A stretch of 64,000 nucleotides of DNA from Gnetum montanum. Its lineage: Eukaryota; Streptophyta; Gnetopsida; Gnetales; Gnetaceae. Shown piece by piece: positions 24,000-35,539 of the stretch. Position 1 is the first letter of the stretch. Each line of letters starts with the position of its first letter. The notes below the pieces were generated by a model. The model did no database searches, was not told where the DNA came from, and worked only from the letters and a program-made list of their open reading frames with translations. The stretch lies in NCBI GenBank assembly GCA_015680685.1, contig MNCI01033476.1:62706-126705 (forward strand), read 5' to 3'. A program made the position numbers and the translations under genes.

Positions 24000-24700
24000 T
24001 TAATCTTTTCATGGAATGTTTAGGGTCTTACTAATAGACTTTAGACAAAAGTTGTTGATGCTTTTCTTTGCATGCAAGATTTAGTTCATGATTTTATTCT
24101 TCTTTAAGAGATTAAGATTTCCAATTCAAATATAGTCATGATAGGTAATAGTATTCTTTGTAATTTCTACAGTATTATTTGCTAATCATAATATTGGTTA
24201 AGATGGTGTAGTTTTCATTATCAATCATTTTTTGTCAAAAAAAATTATTTCTCATGGCAGAGATAATTCTATAGTTTGGGTTATTCATTAAGATGCCTTA
24301 GGTCCTTTTAGTATCTGTAATCTTTATGCTCCTACCACTTCTACAGATAGAATTCTTTTGTGGAAGTTTCTTCTTCAAAGTTTTTCTAGAATTCCTTGGT
24401 TTTTCTATGATGATTTTAATATGATTGAAAATTCTTATGATTAAATTAATAAAGTTTCTTCTCAAGATTAGTTTACCTAGTCTAACCTTCATAAAGATAA
24501 TAATTAGATTTTTCAAAGACTTGACCGATTTTATTTTTCAAATTCTTCTTCCTGGTTCTTTGACTAAAAGGTTATAGTTCACAAAGATGCAACTTTTTCA
24601 TACCATTTTTCAATTTCTTTTAATTTAAAATTTGGTATTAAATCTCTAGTTCAACATTATGAGCTTTTCCATATTAATGCATCTTAATTTCTTACTCCTT
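24000..24700 (+). pseudogene. LINE A apurinic-type endonuclease remnant
   Basis: Visible blocks are SICNLYAPTTSTDRILLWKF followed by LLQSFSRIPWFFYDDFNMIENS (about 24,310-24,440), and later DATFSYHFSISFNL (about 24,585-24,630), equivalent to the LYAP, GDFN and SDHxP motifs of the endonuclease/exonuclease/phosphatase fold that nicks target DNA. The GDFN Gly reads Asp and the SDH Asp reads Tyr. Stops throughout. Confidence 0.75.
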
Positions 24701-25249
24701 CTTGAAAAGATATTTTGATGTCTCTTTAGAACATAGAAATGAGACCCCTTGGTAAATTAGGTTAGATTTATTAGTGGTTGTGTGCTATATATTATGTTCA
24801 TAATTTTTCCTATTTTTTTGGTAAGAAATATGTTAAGAGACAAATGGAGACTAAGAAAAAAAATTTGATGAAGTTCAACAAATCAACACTACTTTACATA
24901 GTGATCCCTCTAATATTAATCTTCAACAATGACTTGTTTATGTTTGCTTAATCAAAAAAAATGGAATATGCATATTGCTAATGGTGTTCTCATCAATATT
25001 CATCTCAATTGATTAAAAGGAGAGGGAGAACCATGCAAAGACATTTTTAAAATATTAAAAAGTAAAGGTAATTTTCCTATTATTAACTTATGGAAGTTGA
25101 TAGTCAAATTAGTTTTGATCCTCTTATTATTAATGGTTTTCTTAATTCTTAACAAACATTTTGAATGTGTATTTGTCTTAGAGGGTTTTAACCATGTAGA
25201 TTTCCTTTCTAATTGTGATCATTTACCTAATATTATTCATGGCAGTTAC

Positions 25250-27100
25250 AACCATCTTCTTAAATAAGATATCTCTCTTACTAAAACTAAATATGTAGTA
25301 TTGAGCATGGCCAATGACAAAGATCGAGGTTTTGATGGAACTCTAATGAGTAGCAAGTACCCCTATGACCAACCATATGAATCACAAGTATTCACGCATG
25401 ATCTAATTAAATTTCAAGGATGGGACTAGTTGTGGCATCTAGATTGTTAAGCATTGATTGCAGAACATTGTCTTCCCACTTAGACTAGTCATAGTTTTGT
25501 CACATATGGTTTAGTCCAAATTGAGGCATATGATAATTGATGTTTTTTGGCCTTTAATACTCCTAGGTGTGAACATGATGAATGTTGGGAATAGGAATCT
25601 AAATATAAGTAATGATATTAATGTAAATGTATTCTAGCCTAGAGTGATGAGCATATGGTCCTAGCTTACCATACATGCCTTGGATTGATGTAACCATTAT
25701 TGGGTTACTAAGCATTATGATACTAGGTGAACCAAGCTATAACACTACTAGGATTACCAAATGATTACACCTAAACACTTGAAACCAATCATACTCGCTT
25801 TACTAATAAACAAGAAAGTAAAGTACTTGGAAATGTAAATGATTAAACTAAAAAAATAGTAAAAACTATGCTAAGTAAAAAAATAAAACTAAGTGGATGT
25901 TGTAATAATGAAAAGCAATCTTGATCTTTACTTTTAGTTATAAACTATGTCCAAGTACACTTCACTCAAATAAAGAACTGCTTAACACCACATTATGGGC
26001 ATTCATTCTTTATTGCTAAAATTATCAAATGAAACTACAAGAATCTAACTAAGGTTGAAATGAAACTTATGCAAATCCATCTACTCAGTTTTTGTATTTA
26101 TAGGCTACACACATCTCACAATATCATATCTATGATAATGTAGCATGTGCTATGATATTGGATATATGACGTAGATACAATATTGTAGTTACGATATCAT
26201 AGGTGGACAAAATTGACTTTATTAAATAGATGACATTGCATCTACAACGTCGTAGATGTGACGTAGTAGCCAACTTAGATGCACCAATAGGGATGCTACA
26301 ATACAGATGCGATGTAGCATCTACGACAAAGCATCTACGATATCTCAACAAACTCATGATTTATCAAACTTCCATTAAATTGTTAAAAAATCATTAGGAT
26401 GTTTTTGGTATGGATCTTTATTTTGTTTTGTTAAAGCTACTTAACAATGTTCTCTTAGTCAAGAGCTAAATAGAAAACTCATCAAACTTATTCCTAAGGA
26501 TGGTGACCTTTCTCATATTGGTAATTAGTGTGCTATCACTCTTGTAAATTCTATTTATAAAATTTTGGCTAAATGTCTTGCGAAAAGATTGAAACCAACT
26601 ATTTCTTAGTTAATTAATACAATGAAAACTAGCTCTGTCAAAGGTAGATCTATTTTGAATAATGTTTTGGTAGCTTGGAAGGGTATGTAGTGGACTGAGG
26701 ATTCCAATCAAGAAATTGCTTTTTTGAAGCTTGATTTTTCTAAATCATGTGATAGAATTGAATGGTAGTTTATTATTGCTTGGCTTTGCAAATATGATTT
26801 TAATGAAAAATTTATTGGGATGGTGGAGACATTTTTTGTAGATGCTAATGCACTTGTGGCTACACATGTTGGCATTACTGAGAGCTTCAAGCTTGAACAC
26901 TTAGTTAGGTAAGGTTGCTATCTTGCTCCGTATCTCTTCATCCTTGATGTAGATTTTTTATGTTATGATATACAAAAGGACTAGGAACCTAATTTTCTAC
27001 AAGGCATCTTTATTGAAAACAATGTTCCTACTTGATTAATAATGCATTTTGTAAATAACCTTTTTTTCTGATAAAAATTTACAAAACTATTGCAAATAAA
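25250..27100 (+). pseudogene. LINE A reverse transcriptase, interrupted by a solo LTR
   Basis: The frame reads MANDKDRGFDGT up to the LTR at 25,344 and resumes after 26,350 (MIYQTSIKLLKNH), then LIPKDGDLSHIGN, SIYKILAKCLAKRLKPTIS, SSVKGRSILNNVLVAWKG and AFLKLDFSKSCDRIEW (to about 26,770). These are the standard non-LTR RT blocks. The active-site box that should read F-V-D-D is F-V-N-N (27,048-27,059). Several in-frame stops. Confidence 0.85.
25344..26350 (-). mobile_element. Solo LTR of the main gypsy family inside LINE A
   Basis: 1,007 bp between perfect 5-bp direct repeats AACTC (25,339-25,343 and 26,351-26,355). On the plus strand it starts TAATGAGTAGCAAGTACC and ends CTCAACA, the complement of a slightly mutated TGATGAG start. 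U3 (26,110-26,350) is dense in GATATC, CTACGA and GACGTAG motifs. The flanks are contiguous LINE coding sequence, so the element excised to a solo LTR by LTR-LTR recombination. Confidence 0.9.
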
Positions 27101-28490
27101 TTTTTTATCATATTGATTAATATTGCAGACTTTCACACTCTCAAATTAATTGGTCTAAATCTTTTATCTCTTGTAATAAGAGGGTTCAAGAATGTTCTTT
27201 GGCTAATCTTGTCATTTCTTAGAATAATCAAATGTTCTCAAATTTTTAGGCATTCCCTTTTGATTTGGTGGATCTTCAAAAACTTTATGGGATATTATAG
27301 TGAAGAAAATTAAACAAAAACTTATTAAATGGAAAGAGAAGAAAATTTCAATAGCTAGTGAGTTTATTTTTTGTAAGCATATCATCCAAGCTACTCATGT
27401 GTATTATTTTTCATATTGGACTCCTGGTATCTCTGCATATTGTTACATTGATTAACTTATGAGAAATTTTTTTTGGAGTAGTAGCAATTCTAAAAAGAGA
27501 TTTTGTTGTGTTGTGTAAAACATTAGCACTTCTCACAAAGAGGATGATGGATTAGGATTGATCAATTATTATAAGAAGGGTATTGTTTTATGTGCTATGT
27601 AGGTGGTTAAATGCTTATCTAGTAGAGAGCCTTAGAAGCTTCTTTTTCATAAACACATTTAGATGTGTAAACCTAGAGGTAGTGATTATTGGAGAGATAC
27701 TTATTTTTTTAATTGAATCTTTTTTTCAAAAGAAATTTCTATATTAGGTTCTATTGTCAATAAGAATATTTGGAAGGCTTGGAGTTTTATCAATGATTTT
27801 TAGAACTTCAATAGTATTACTATTTTCACATCTATGCTTGATAAGCTTTCTCCTTGGTGGCTTCCAATTAATAATATATCATGGGCTATTAAGAATCTAC
27901 ACCTTTGTAATAAATGGTTTAAGCTTGATATTTCCTCCATTTCATCTCTTCACATGCATAATCATTGGATTATTTTTTCTGAGTGCCAAAGCTTTTATGA
28001 CATTAATCTTTCTAATAAGTCTACATTTTTGATACATTGGATAGTTTGGATAGAAGTGTAGCTATTGAAGATTCGCATGATGATTTTCTTGATTTTTCCT
28101 AGATTAATGGCCATCATGTTTTTCCATATTTTCCTAAGATTGTGTATTCTCTTATTAGTTTTAATACTAGTATTTGGCCAAAATTCAACTATCTTTGGAA
28201 GGTTACTCACAATGTGTAGTTATGGAAGCAATGAATTTAGAAAATACAAAATGTCACTACTCCTTCAAAAAGTAGACATTTTTTGTTATTTATTCTTCAA
28301 GGTTTCCCTATTAGTATTGATCCCTCTCATTTGGTTGTTCATGATGCAAGATGTTCTATCTTCAACATGGAAGATATATTCATCACTTTTCCCCTTGCTC
28401 ATAGCTCTTCGAAATCATGTAGTAGGTATTTACATGGTTTTTCACTAGGATTAAATGAAGTTATATTTGTTTACGCTCCTCAAATTTAAG
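27100..28490 (+). pseudogene. C-terminal region of LINE A with zinc-binding RT-associated domain
   Basis: After RT the translation contains ISTSHKEDDGLGLINYYKKGIVLCA, a typical segment following plant LINE RT, and then TPSKSRHFLLFILQGFPISIDPSHLVVHDARCS (28,260-28,350) in the position of the zf-RVT domain, with its cysteines partly lost. Frameshifted in several places. Confidence 0.65.
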
Positions 28491-28957
28491 GGTTTCTACT
28501 TCATAGTTTATTCTGCTTTTGTCCTCTTATTCTTTATGCCATCTAGAAGTTTTAATATAATGTGGTTTTTCACAAAGATTTTCCAACTAATTTTCTTCTT
28601 TTGTTAGTACAAGGTGACATTATTCAATAGCTAATGCTTCAGCTAAATTCATAAATGTTTATCTCTATAATTTTTCTTATTAATAGGAATCCTATAGTAG
28701 AAATTGAAATCCTATTTATGCATTTCTAAATGAGGGTATGATTTGATCCTTTTCCTAGTTTAGAGGGGAGGCTTTTTAGGATTGGTTGGAAGGATGAAAA
28801 CCTAAAAAGGAATCTTCAAAATTTTTGAGTGTTTTCTTTTTGTTGTTTTGGAGTTTCTACTCTGCTTCTTTGCTTTTGTCTTTTCAATTTGAGTTTTTTA
28901 TTATATTTAATTTTTGATGTCTGACAGCCCCTAACTATAATCCCCTCTACTAACAAT

Positions 28958-29010
28958 GACGTGTTAGCCTAGTGGTATGGGTCTTGGCCTCGTAATAACT
29001 ACTCACTACT
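28958..29010 (+). repeat. Partial tRNA-derived SINE-like unit
   Basis: TGTTAGCCTAGTGGTATGGG matches the A-box region of the unit at 57,341, but no B box follows. Probably a truncated SINE copy just past the end of LINE A. Confidence 0.4.
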
Positions 29011-29227
29011 CCTCACACTATAGCCTCCACTCACCTCTAAAACTAAACTAAATCCCTTCTCATGAAATCTTAAACCTACAATCCTTGATTTATAATAACA
29101 TATCAAAAATTAATCTATACATCTAGTAAACAACCTATACTTTAACTCATGATCCATGGCTTATTAAAAATAAACTACCTTTACTAGATATCAAACCATA
29201 ACCCATGACCCATAAATTGATCAACCC

Positions 29228-29252
29228 AGTATATATATATATATATATAACA
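29228..29252. repeat. AT microsatellite
   Basis: An uninterrupted (AT)n run in unassigned sequence between LINE A and the inverted-repeat element. The stretch from about 29,010 to 29,449 shows no gene. Confidence 0.8.
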
Positions 29253-29449
29253 TGACTAACAAAAATCATACCTTCAAGTGTAACAAATTTGTAAAAATGG
29301 TAGGTGAATAAGGGGTATACATATTGATAAAATTACAAATCATGTGATGTGACAAAATTATGTCAATTAAAATCAAAACTTAGAAATGACAATTGTAGAA
29401 AATCTAATAGGAAATCCTAATTTTGTGAAAAAAATTTAAAGCCTATAAC

Positions 29450-29881
29450 TAGCTTATATATATATATATATATATCAATTGGTCAAGATGATTTTGAAAA
29501 AGATGATGTTAACCAAGCCTGACTACTGGACAAGGTAACAAGATAACTAAAAATGGAATCACTCATCCCTTTGTTTCTCTACCACTTACCCAATTTAGTT
29601 TTACCCTCTTAGTCAATTTTTCTCTATCTTTTGTTGTTCATGGAATTTTTGAGAAATAAATCTCTCACATAAATAATGCTAAAAAATGCCATGAACAAAC
29701 AAAGACAAGGCAAACTTAACCAAGAGGGTAAAACTAAATTGGATAAGTGATAGAGAAATAGAGGAGAAATGAGTGATATCATTTTTAGTTATCTTATTAC
29801 CTTGTCTAGTAGTTGGGCTTGGTTAACATCATCTTCTTTAAAATCATCTCAGCCAATTGATATATATATATATATAAGCTA
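29450..29881. repeat. Foldback (MITE-like) unit forming the left part of the inverted-repeat element
   Basis: 29,450-29,620 and 29,700-29,881 are inverted copies with only scattered differences, separated by about 80 bp. They would form a long hairpin. The right arm ends TAAGCTA, but its flank does not repeat the left flank, whereas the flank at 32,090 does, so this unit may be a derivative end of the larger element. Confidence 0.75.
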
Positions 29882-29894
29882 GTGGAGTGGTTTC

Positions 29895-31115
29895 ATAAGC
29901 TATGAGTAGAATTTAATTATTTTTTTAATTTTTTAAGTTATCATCACTATTTGCATTCTAAATAATATATACTAGTAAACATAAATTGATAAAAATAAAA
30001 GTTTATATATTTTGTATATGTTGATGAAGGAATACATTGCACAATTATTGCAACAAACATTACAAATCTATATAATAGGATTGAGCAAAAGAAAAAATAC
30101 AATGATGAGTGTGAACTCAATATGTCTAATCCTCCAATTGAGCAAAACAAACTTCTTGTGCAATTCTACTTTGGATATTTTTAGTATCTGAAATCTTTCT
30201 GTATCTTTGCAGAAAGAAAGAAAGATGAATCTTCAAAGAATCAATGGTCTTGACTCTAGATAATGAAACAAATGTTAGACCCATAAATTTTCTTGTAGAG
30301 CAATTTTGCAGGCTATGAGTAGAGTTTAATTACTTTTTTATTTTTTAAGTTATCATCACTATTTGCATTCCAAATAATATATAGTGGTAAACATAAATTG
30401 GTAAAAATAAAATTTTATATATTTCGTATATGTTGATGAAGGAATACATTGCACTATTATTGTAACAAACATTATAGAGTTGTATAATAGCATTAAGCAA
30501 AAGGAAAAATACAATGATAAATGTGAACTCAATATGCCTAATCCTCCAATTGAGAAAAATGAACTTTTTGTGCAATTCTACTTTGGAGATGTTTAGCATT
30601 CGAAATATTTCTATATCTTTGCACATAGAAAGGAGGATAAATCTTCAGAGAACCAATTTTTTTGACTCTAGATAATGCAACATTAAACTTGTAACTTCTC
30701 TTGTGCAGTGGTTTTGTGGGCTATGAGTAGAATTTAATTACTTTTTTTATTTTTTAAGTTATCATCACTATTTGCATTCCAAATAATATATACTGGTAAA
30801 CATAAATTGGTAAAAATAAAAGTTTATATATTTTGTATATGTTGATGAAGAAATACATTGCACAATTGCAACAAACATTACAAAGTTGTATAATAGGATT
30901 GACCAAAACGAAAAATACAATGATAAGTGTGAACTCAATATGTCTAATCCTCCAATTAAACAAAATGAACTTCCTATGAAATTATACTTTGGAGCTGTTT
31001 AGCATCTAAAATATTTTTGTATCTCTGCACAAAGAAAGGAGGATGAATCTTCAAATAACCAATTGTCTTGACTCTAGATAATGCAAAAAATGTTATACTT
31101 GTAACTTTGCTTAAA
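29895..31115 (-). repeat. Three tandem copies of about 410 bp containing the helicase 3' end
   Basis: Three direct copies (about 29,895-30,300, 30,310-30,715 and 30,718-31,115) share GGCTATGAGTAGA, TTATCATCACTATTTGCATTC, ATATGTTGATGAAGGAATAC and the DNA for S-R-V-K followed by LKIH and FFLQRY on the minus strand. Copies differ by point changes and small indels. Only the rightmost copy is joined to the rest of the helicase; the other two are duplicated C-termini plus 3' flank. Frames on either side are shadows. Confidence 0.8.
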
Positions 31116-31870
31116 CCAATGTCAATAGTAGCCTTATTTAGTATCATTCCTTGAGATTTATGAATAGTCATGGCCCATGCCAATTGTAATGATAACTAAC
31201 ATGATGCTTTTCAGACCATAGGTGCAATTGACACATGATGAGGATAACCATTATCAAAGGCACACTTGATGTAAAAGTCAAAATCAACAATAATGTATGA
31301 TGATAATGCAGGTGGTTATTTACCCTGAAGATACATAATACTATGAATTGTGCCAAGTGCACCATTCACCAATCCTACTTCAAGCTAAAGGTTAAGTGTG
31401 AGCATTACTCTTGCACCTTCACATACAAGCAAAGATCACTCAATATCATCACTGTCATCATCTGAGATTCTAAATCCATGGGGATATCTATCTACTACAC
31501 ACAATGCAATGGGTCTCTGCATTATTTGCAACATCTTCTTATTCTGTGATTGGACTTTATCCTTCATATCATATTAGTTCATTGATTATTCAAAACTATT
31601 TAATCCACTTGAAGTGGATGGAAGATTCATTTGAGTAGCCAAGAAATGATGATCTTCATCATGGATTTTTTCTTCTCTAATATGCATCAAGCATAGGAGG
31701 GGGCTGAAACAAATCACCTATCAATATAACTAATCTTCCTCCAAAAATCTTCATTATGATGTTTTGGAGAAATTTCTCTTAATTTTCTATCATTGGTTTG
31801 TAATAATCTTCCTCCCACAAAACTCATTTTATCAATTATTATATATCTTACCTATGATAGCTGATGTTGT
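30960..31870 (-). pseudogene. PIF1/Helitron-type helicase remnant
   Basis: On the minus strand, about 31,690-31,750 reads IMKIFGGRLVILIGDLFQ followed by PPPM, the Walker B-region block of PIF1-like helicases in plant Helitrons. 31,183-30,974 reads MAWAMTIHKSQGMILNKATIDIG, then FFALSRVKTIGYLKI, the C-terminal helicase motifs with TIHKSQG. Sequence between is frameshifted, and the N-terminal helicase and Rep domain of a full Helitron are not seen. PIF1 proteins unwind DNA 5' to 3'. A truncated, inactive copy; a host PIF1 gene fragment is less likely but possible. Confidence 0.8.
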
Positions 31871-32096
31871 ATACTTATCTTTGTAGAGGAAGAGAGTTCT
31901 TTGTAGGCACCTATTACAATGTTCAAACTGGAATGAATGGTTGTTGCATTAAAATTAAATAGGGTAAGTGACAGAGAAATAAAGGAGGGATGAGTGATTT
32001 TGTTTTTAGTTATCTTGTTACCTCGTTTAGTAGTCAGGCTTGGTTAAAATCATCTCGGCCAATTGATATATATATATATATATAAGCTACTATAAT

Positions 32097-33396
32097 TTTA
32101 ATTACCCTTTAAGCTTGTACTTTAAAAATATATATTTGTCATTAGGTTACAACATTGTGAAAAAAAGAAGCTTAAAACCAAAATATTGGCATTGTATATT
32201 AGATAGCCTTTGTATAATGCCAACAATCATATGCTATTTTTATAATCAATGCTAACATGGAAGCACAAAAGGGTTTACCTAAGCCAAATTAGGACTAAGG
32301 ACTCTTTATGGGTAACTAAATATAGATTTCAATTAAAAATATAGTGAACCTTCTATAAACATAGAAAATTTTTGCAAAATCAAAAACATAGCAATAAGGT
32401 CTAAACTTTGTATCTAAAAAATAATTGCACTTGGGAAATAGAAATGTCACTGGCATCGAGATATTAGCCATGGTTGTGTAACCTATATTGCTATGATAGA
32501 GACAAATGTGTTAGGAACATGTGTTTTCCTAAATGCCATTTCCACTATCACTCCACTCAATCATAGAGAAATTTATGCTTCATTGGTATTATCCATTTAG
32601 TGAGCTTTTGTAGACTTTTCCAAAGCTAGAGCCCTTGTAAAACTAGAGATACAACCTCTCCACCATGTAAATACTATTGTTGATGATCATTAGGATACTT
32701 AGGAGTGACTTGCCTTGGAAATATACATGGCAAGTTTCCCCTCTAGAAGCTTGGGATTGATGCATAATGTATGTGCTTTTTATTTTTGTTTTTCAAAAGT
32801 GTCTCAAACACACCTCAACCAAGGATTAAATTAAAGTAAATATATAATAAATAAATGTATAATTTAGCACTAAGTATCTAGAATTAAAAATATTATTATA
32901 TGTTTATAACATTCAAACTATAATTTTATGATGTTCTTATACCTTCTAAACCTATGGGTACGTGAACTATAGCTTCCTGTTCATGATCGAATGCCTTCTA
33001 TAAGGTCACTCTGATGTTGGACAAGATGAGTGATGGCACATTCCACATCAAATGGAACATTAGCCCCACCTCTTGTAGATTCCCCTCAATGATGTCATGA
33101 AACTCTAGCAAAATCATCTCATCCATCCACAGTAGCAACAATGATGATAGCAACAACAGTGGATAATGAGGAGCTGCTACAACCAAGGCCACAAACATAT
33201 GGTGGGACTTTAGCTATGATTTCCAAAAAGACATCATGGATGGTGAACCAAAATAGCTCTAGAATATGAATAGTGGACACAACTCCAATTTTTTGAAGCA
33301 GCTAGTGCAACTCTGACAGAGCTAAGGACCCTATTGAGATCCTGAAATACTCCATCTAGGCCTTGTCACTCATGAATTTCAATCATAGCAAGACAT
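32097..33396. other. Unassigned AT-rich sequence
   Basis: No conserved coding signal, LTR or SINE feature was recognised. Short frames (for example 32,998-33,198 minus) lack recognisable domains. Confidence 0.5.
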
Positions 33397-33690
33397 GGTC
33401 ATGGCTCATCAACCCTCCATCAATTTTGTAGGGTCTGATAGATGGGAAGAATCAGTATGGGTAGTTCTAATCCCATGTGATCGACATGAACAACACTAGT
33501 TGAGGTCATGGCTCATCAACCCTCCATCAATTGTGCAGGGTCTGATAGATGGGAAGAATCAGTATGGGTAGTTCCAATCCCATGTGATCGACATGAACAA
33601 CACTAGTCGAGGACTAGAGCAGCCTGACGAGGAAGAACAGGACCGTTTCGAGGATATTTTGATCGAATTCAAGTGGGTGAAGTAATTAAC
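33397..33690 (+). repeat. 107-bp tandem duplication followed by a short coding-like tail
   Basis: Unit 1 (33,397-33,503) and unit 2 (33,504-33,610) both begin GGTCATGGCTCATCAACCC and differ at only a few bases. After unit 2, one frame reads IDMNNTSRGLEQPDEEEQD, then RFEDILIEFKWVK and a stop near 33,682. CpG content is higher than in neighbouring sequence. It may be the last exon of a captured or decayed gene, unrecognised. Two copies of CCTATAGTGACTCTTTGGCT follow (33,707 and 33,750). Confidence 0.55.
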
Positions 33691-33789
33691 TTTTCAGATT
33701 TCGCTAGCCTATAGTGACTCTTTGGCTTCTCGACTTTTTAGATTTAGGTCCCCTATAGTGACTCTTTGGCTCCCCTACACGTGGCACAT

Positions 33790-35180
33790 GATGTGGAGAG
33801 TGACAAAATTCCTAGATCTGAAAGTAAAAAAAATAAATCCATAAAAAATTAGAAAAAACACTTGATGAAATGAAAAAATTTAAGCATAAAAAAATTGTAG
33901 AAATTGTAGGCAAATATGCAATATACAAATTGATAGATTGAATTATGTAGATTGTGGGTGAATATGTTAGATGCAGCATTGCATAGATCATAGGCTAATA
34001 TGTAGTTTTTTGGAAATGGAGAATGCTACATTGTTAGTTTCTTAGGTGAGGATATTTTGCTTACGTTTCAATGGTCATGGATTTAATCATAGGGATAAGA
34101 TAAGCTTTTATGTCACTTGTTGTAGGTTCAAGGGTACGTAAGACCTTTTGTGGGGGAAATGAGTAATATTCAAGTAGGGGTAAATATGTGCTTTTGCAAA
34201 TTTAACAAAATAATATAACAATTATTTTTACTTTTTCTTTTTCAATGTACCAAACAAACCACAAAGTAGCAAAAAAAATCTAGTAGTGAAAAAGAATCAT
34301 TAATTACAAGCCAACATAATAGTATCAATTACAAATTTAATAAGGTACATATTCACTACACTCACTACTCCCTATAATCCAACATCTTCCAACACCCCTT
34401 ACTAAATTAAAGAAATCTAAAAAACATTAAAGAAAATAAAATCAAATGAAAATTATATGTAGAAAAAAATAAGAGAACACAAGCAAACAAATAAACAAGG
34501 ATGATGAAAAAAATAGGGAATAAAACATGAAATAGAAAAGAATAAGAAGAAGAGAGTATTAGATGGGGCAAGGATAGTGCCTCACCTACAACTTTCAAAT
34601 AAGCACACCATTATCAATTTTCATAACAATAATAATCAACAATGTACCCCATATAATGGAACACACAAATGACAACATACAAATTCAACAACCTATAAAC
34701 CTTAATCAACCATTCAAACATATCAAAAATACTAACAACAATCCCTATAGTCTCTATGCCATTCCTAACCAACTACATCCACTACTCCCTATTCAAGAAA
34801 ACTAAAAAATATTCTTTGAAAAAAAGAAACTAAATAAAAAAAATAATGTAGAAATAAATTGCAATTACCAAGATAATGGACAAAAAAGGACGCAACATTT
34901 AAACTCAATTTCACAAAGGATTTGCAAATAGTAGTTGTAGAAAAATAACATTTGAGAAATGGATAATTAGCATGGTAGAAAAGAAAGTAAAACTTTTATT
35001 TTACTACAAACTCAAGTCAACATACCATGTTGCTCATTCTACTTACTAGTCAAGAATTTTTTTAAAAAAATAATTCTAAATATTTCTTCAATATTTTCAT
35101 TTTTGTATTCATATTCATGGCCCCCCTTAACTTTTTAACTTAATTAAATATGTAAAAACATGATAATCTAACATAAAATA
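33790..35180. other. Unassigned AT-rich sequence with A-rich stretches
   Basis: Purine-rich A/AAG stretches (34,400-34,570 and 34,800-34,870) resemble each other weakly and are flanked by related CACTACTCCCTA motifs (about 34,360 and 34,780), suggesting an old duplication. No gene is supported. Confidence 0.4.
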
Positions 35181-35184
35181 TGCC

Positions 35185-35340
35185 TCACTAGGTAGCCTAA
35201 GTGGTTACCTCATTATCTTATTAGATAGGAGTTTCCAAGTTTAAGTCATACTTCTTCTAATATATTATGTTAACTATATATCTTAAGGTGTACCTATAGT
35301 TAAATTAGTTTGGATTCTTGTTTCTTCTTGTTTTTAGTAA
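35185..35340 (+). repeat. tRNA-derived SINE-like unit
   Basis: An A-box-like TAGCCTAAGTGG (35,193-35,204) is followed 34 bp later by a B-box-like AGTTTAAGTC (35,238-35,247), the arrangement of a Pol III internal promoter. The downstream part CTTAAGGTGTACCTATAG matches the tail shared with units near 56,945 and 59,210, and TTTTTTAAAAAA follows. Not a functional tRNA. Confidence 0.55.
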
Positions 35341-35539
35341 AGGTTTTTTAAAAAAGATTTAGTTACAATATTGTTCTTTAAATGATTATGAAATGTTTAA
35401 GGATGTGAATTATTTAATAAAATTTTCCACCTAAACTTTATCGTATATATATAAGTAGTTAACCCTTCATCTTTTCAAGTTTAAATAAAATCAAAAGTTT
35501 AATGTACAATAAGAGTGCTAATACTTCTTATTATTTGTT

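Larger units (their letters stand above)
23076..28930 (+). mobile_element. LINE A: decayed plant non-LTR retrotransposon
   Basis: Plus-strand order: a possible ORF1 remnant (23,100-23,700), an endonuclease (24,000-24,700), RT split by a solo LTR (25,250-27,100), and a C-terminal region with a zinc-binding reverse-transcriptase-associated block (27,100-28,490). This is the usual layout of plant L1-like LINEs. The 5' end is hidden by element 2. The 3' end is not defined; similarity fades by about 28,930 and no poly(A) tail is obvious. Confidence 0.75.
29450..32089. mobile_element. Candidate inverted-repeat transposon carrying a helicase remnant
   Basis: The left end TAGCTTATATATAT (29,450) and right end ATATATATAAGCTA (to 32,089) begin inverted repeats of roughly 135-165 bp. 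Each arm contains, read from its terminus, CAATTGG, GATGATTTT, AACCAAGCC, GGTAACAAGATAACTAAAA and a CTACCACTTA-type block. The outer ends are flanked by CTATAAC (29,443-29,449) and CTATAAT (32,090-32,096), a near-perfect 7-bp target duplication, though AT-rich. A third arm (about 29,700-29,881) pairs with the left arm. Between arms lies a minus-strand PIF1/Helitron-type helicase fragment. The unit may be a foldback or MITE-like element that captured or was entered by helicase sequence. Confidence 0.55.

Noticed and set aside
28981-29010. Possible functional tRNA gene
   Set aside because: Only an A-box-like word is present; no B box or cloverleaf can be drawn.
30345-30963. Minus-strand ORFs that look like small membrane proteins
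   Set aside because: They are the same AT-rich repeat unit read in equivalent frames in each tandem copy, downstream of the helicase end.
29895-31115. CRISPR-like array of regular repeats
   Set aside because: Units are about 410 bp long, contiguous and protein-coding in part; no short repeats with unique spacers exist, and the DNA is plant-like.
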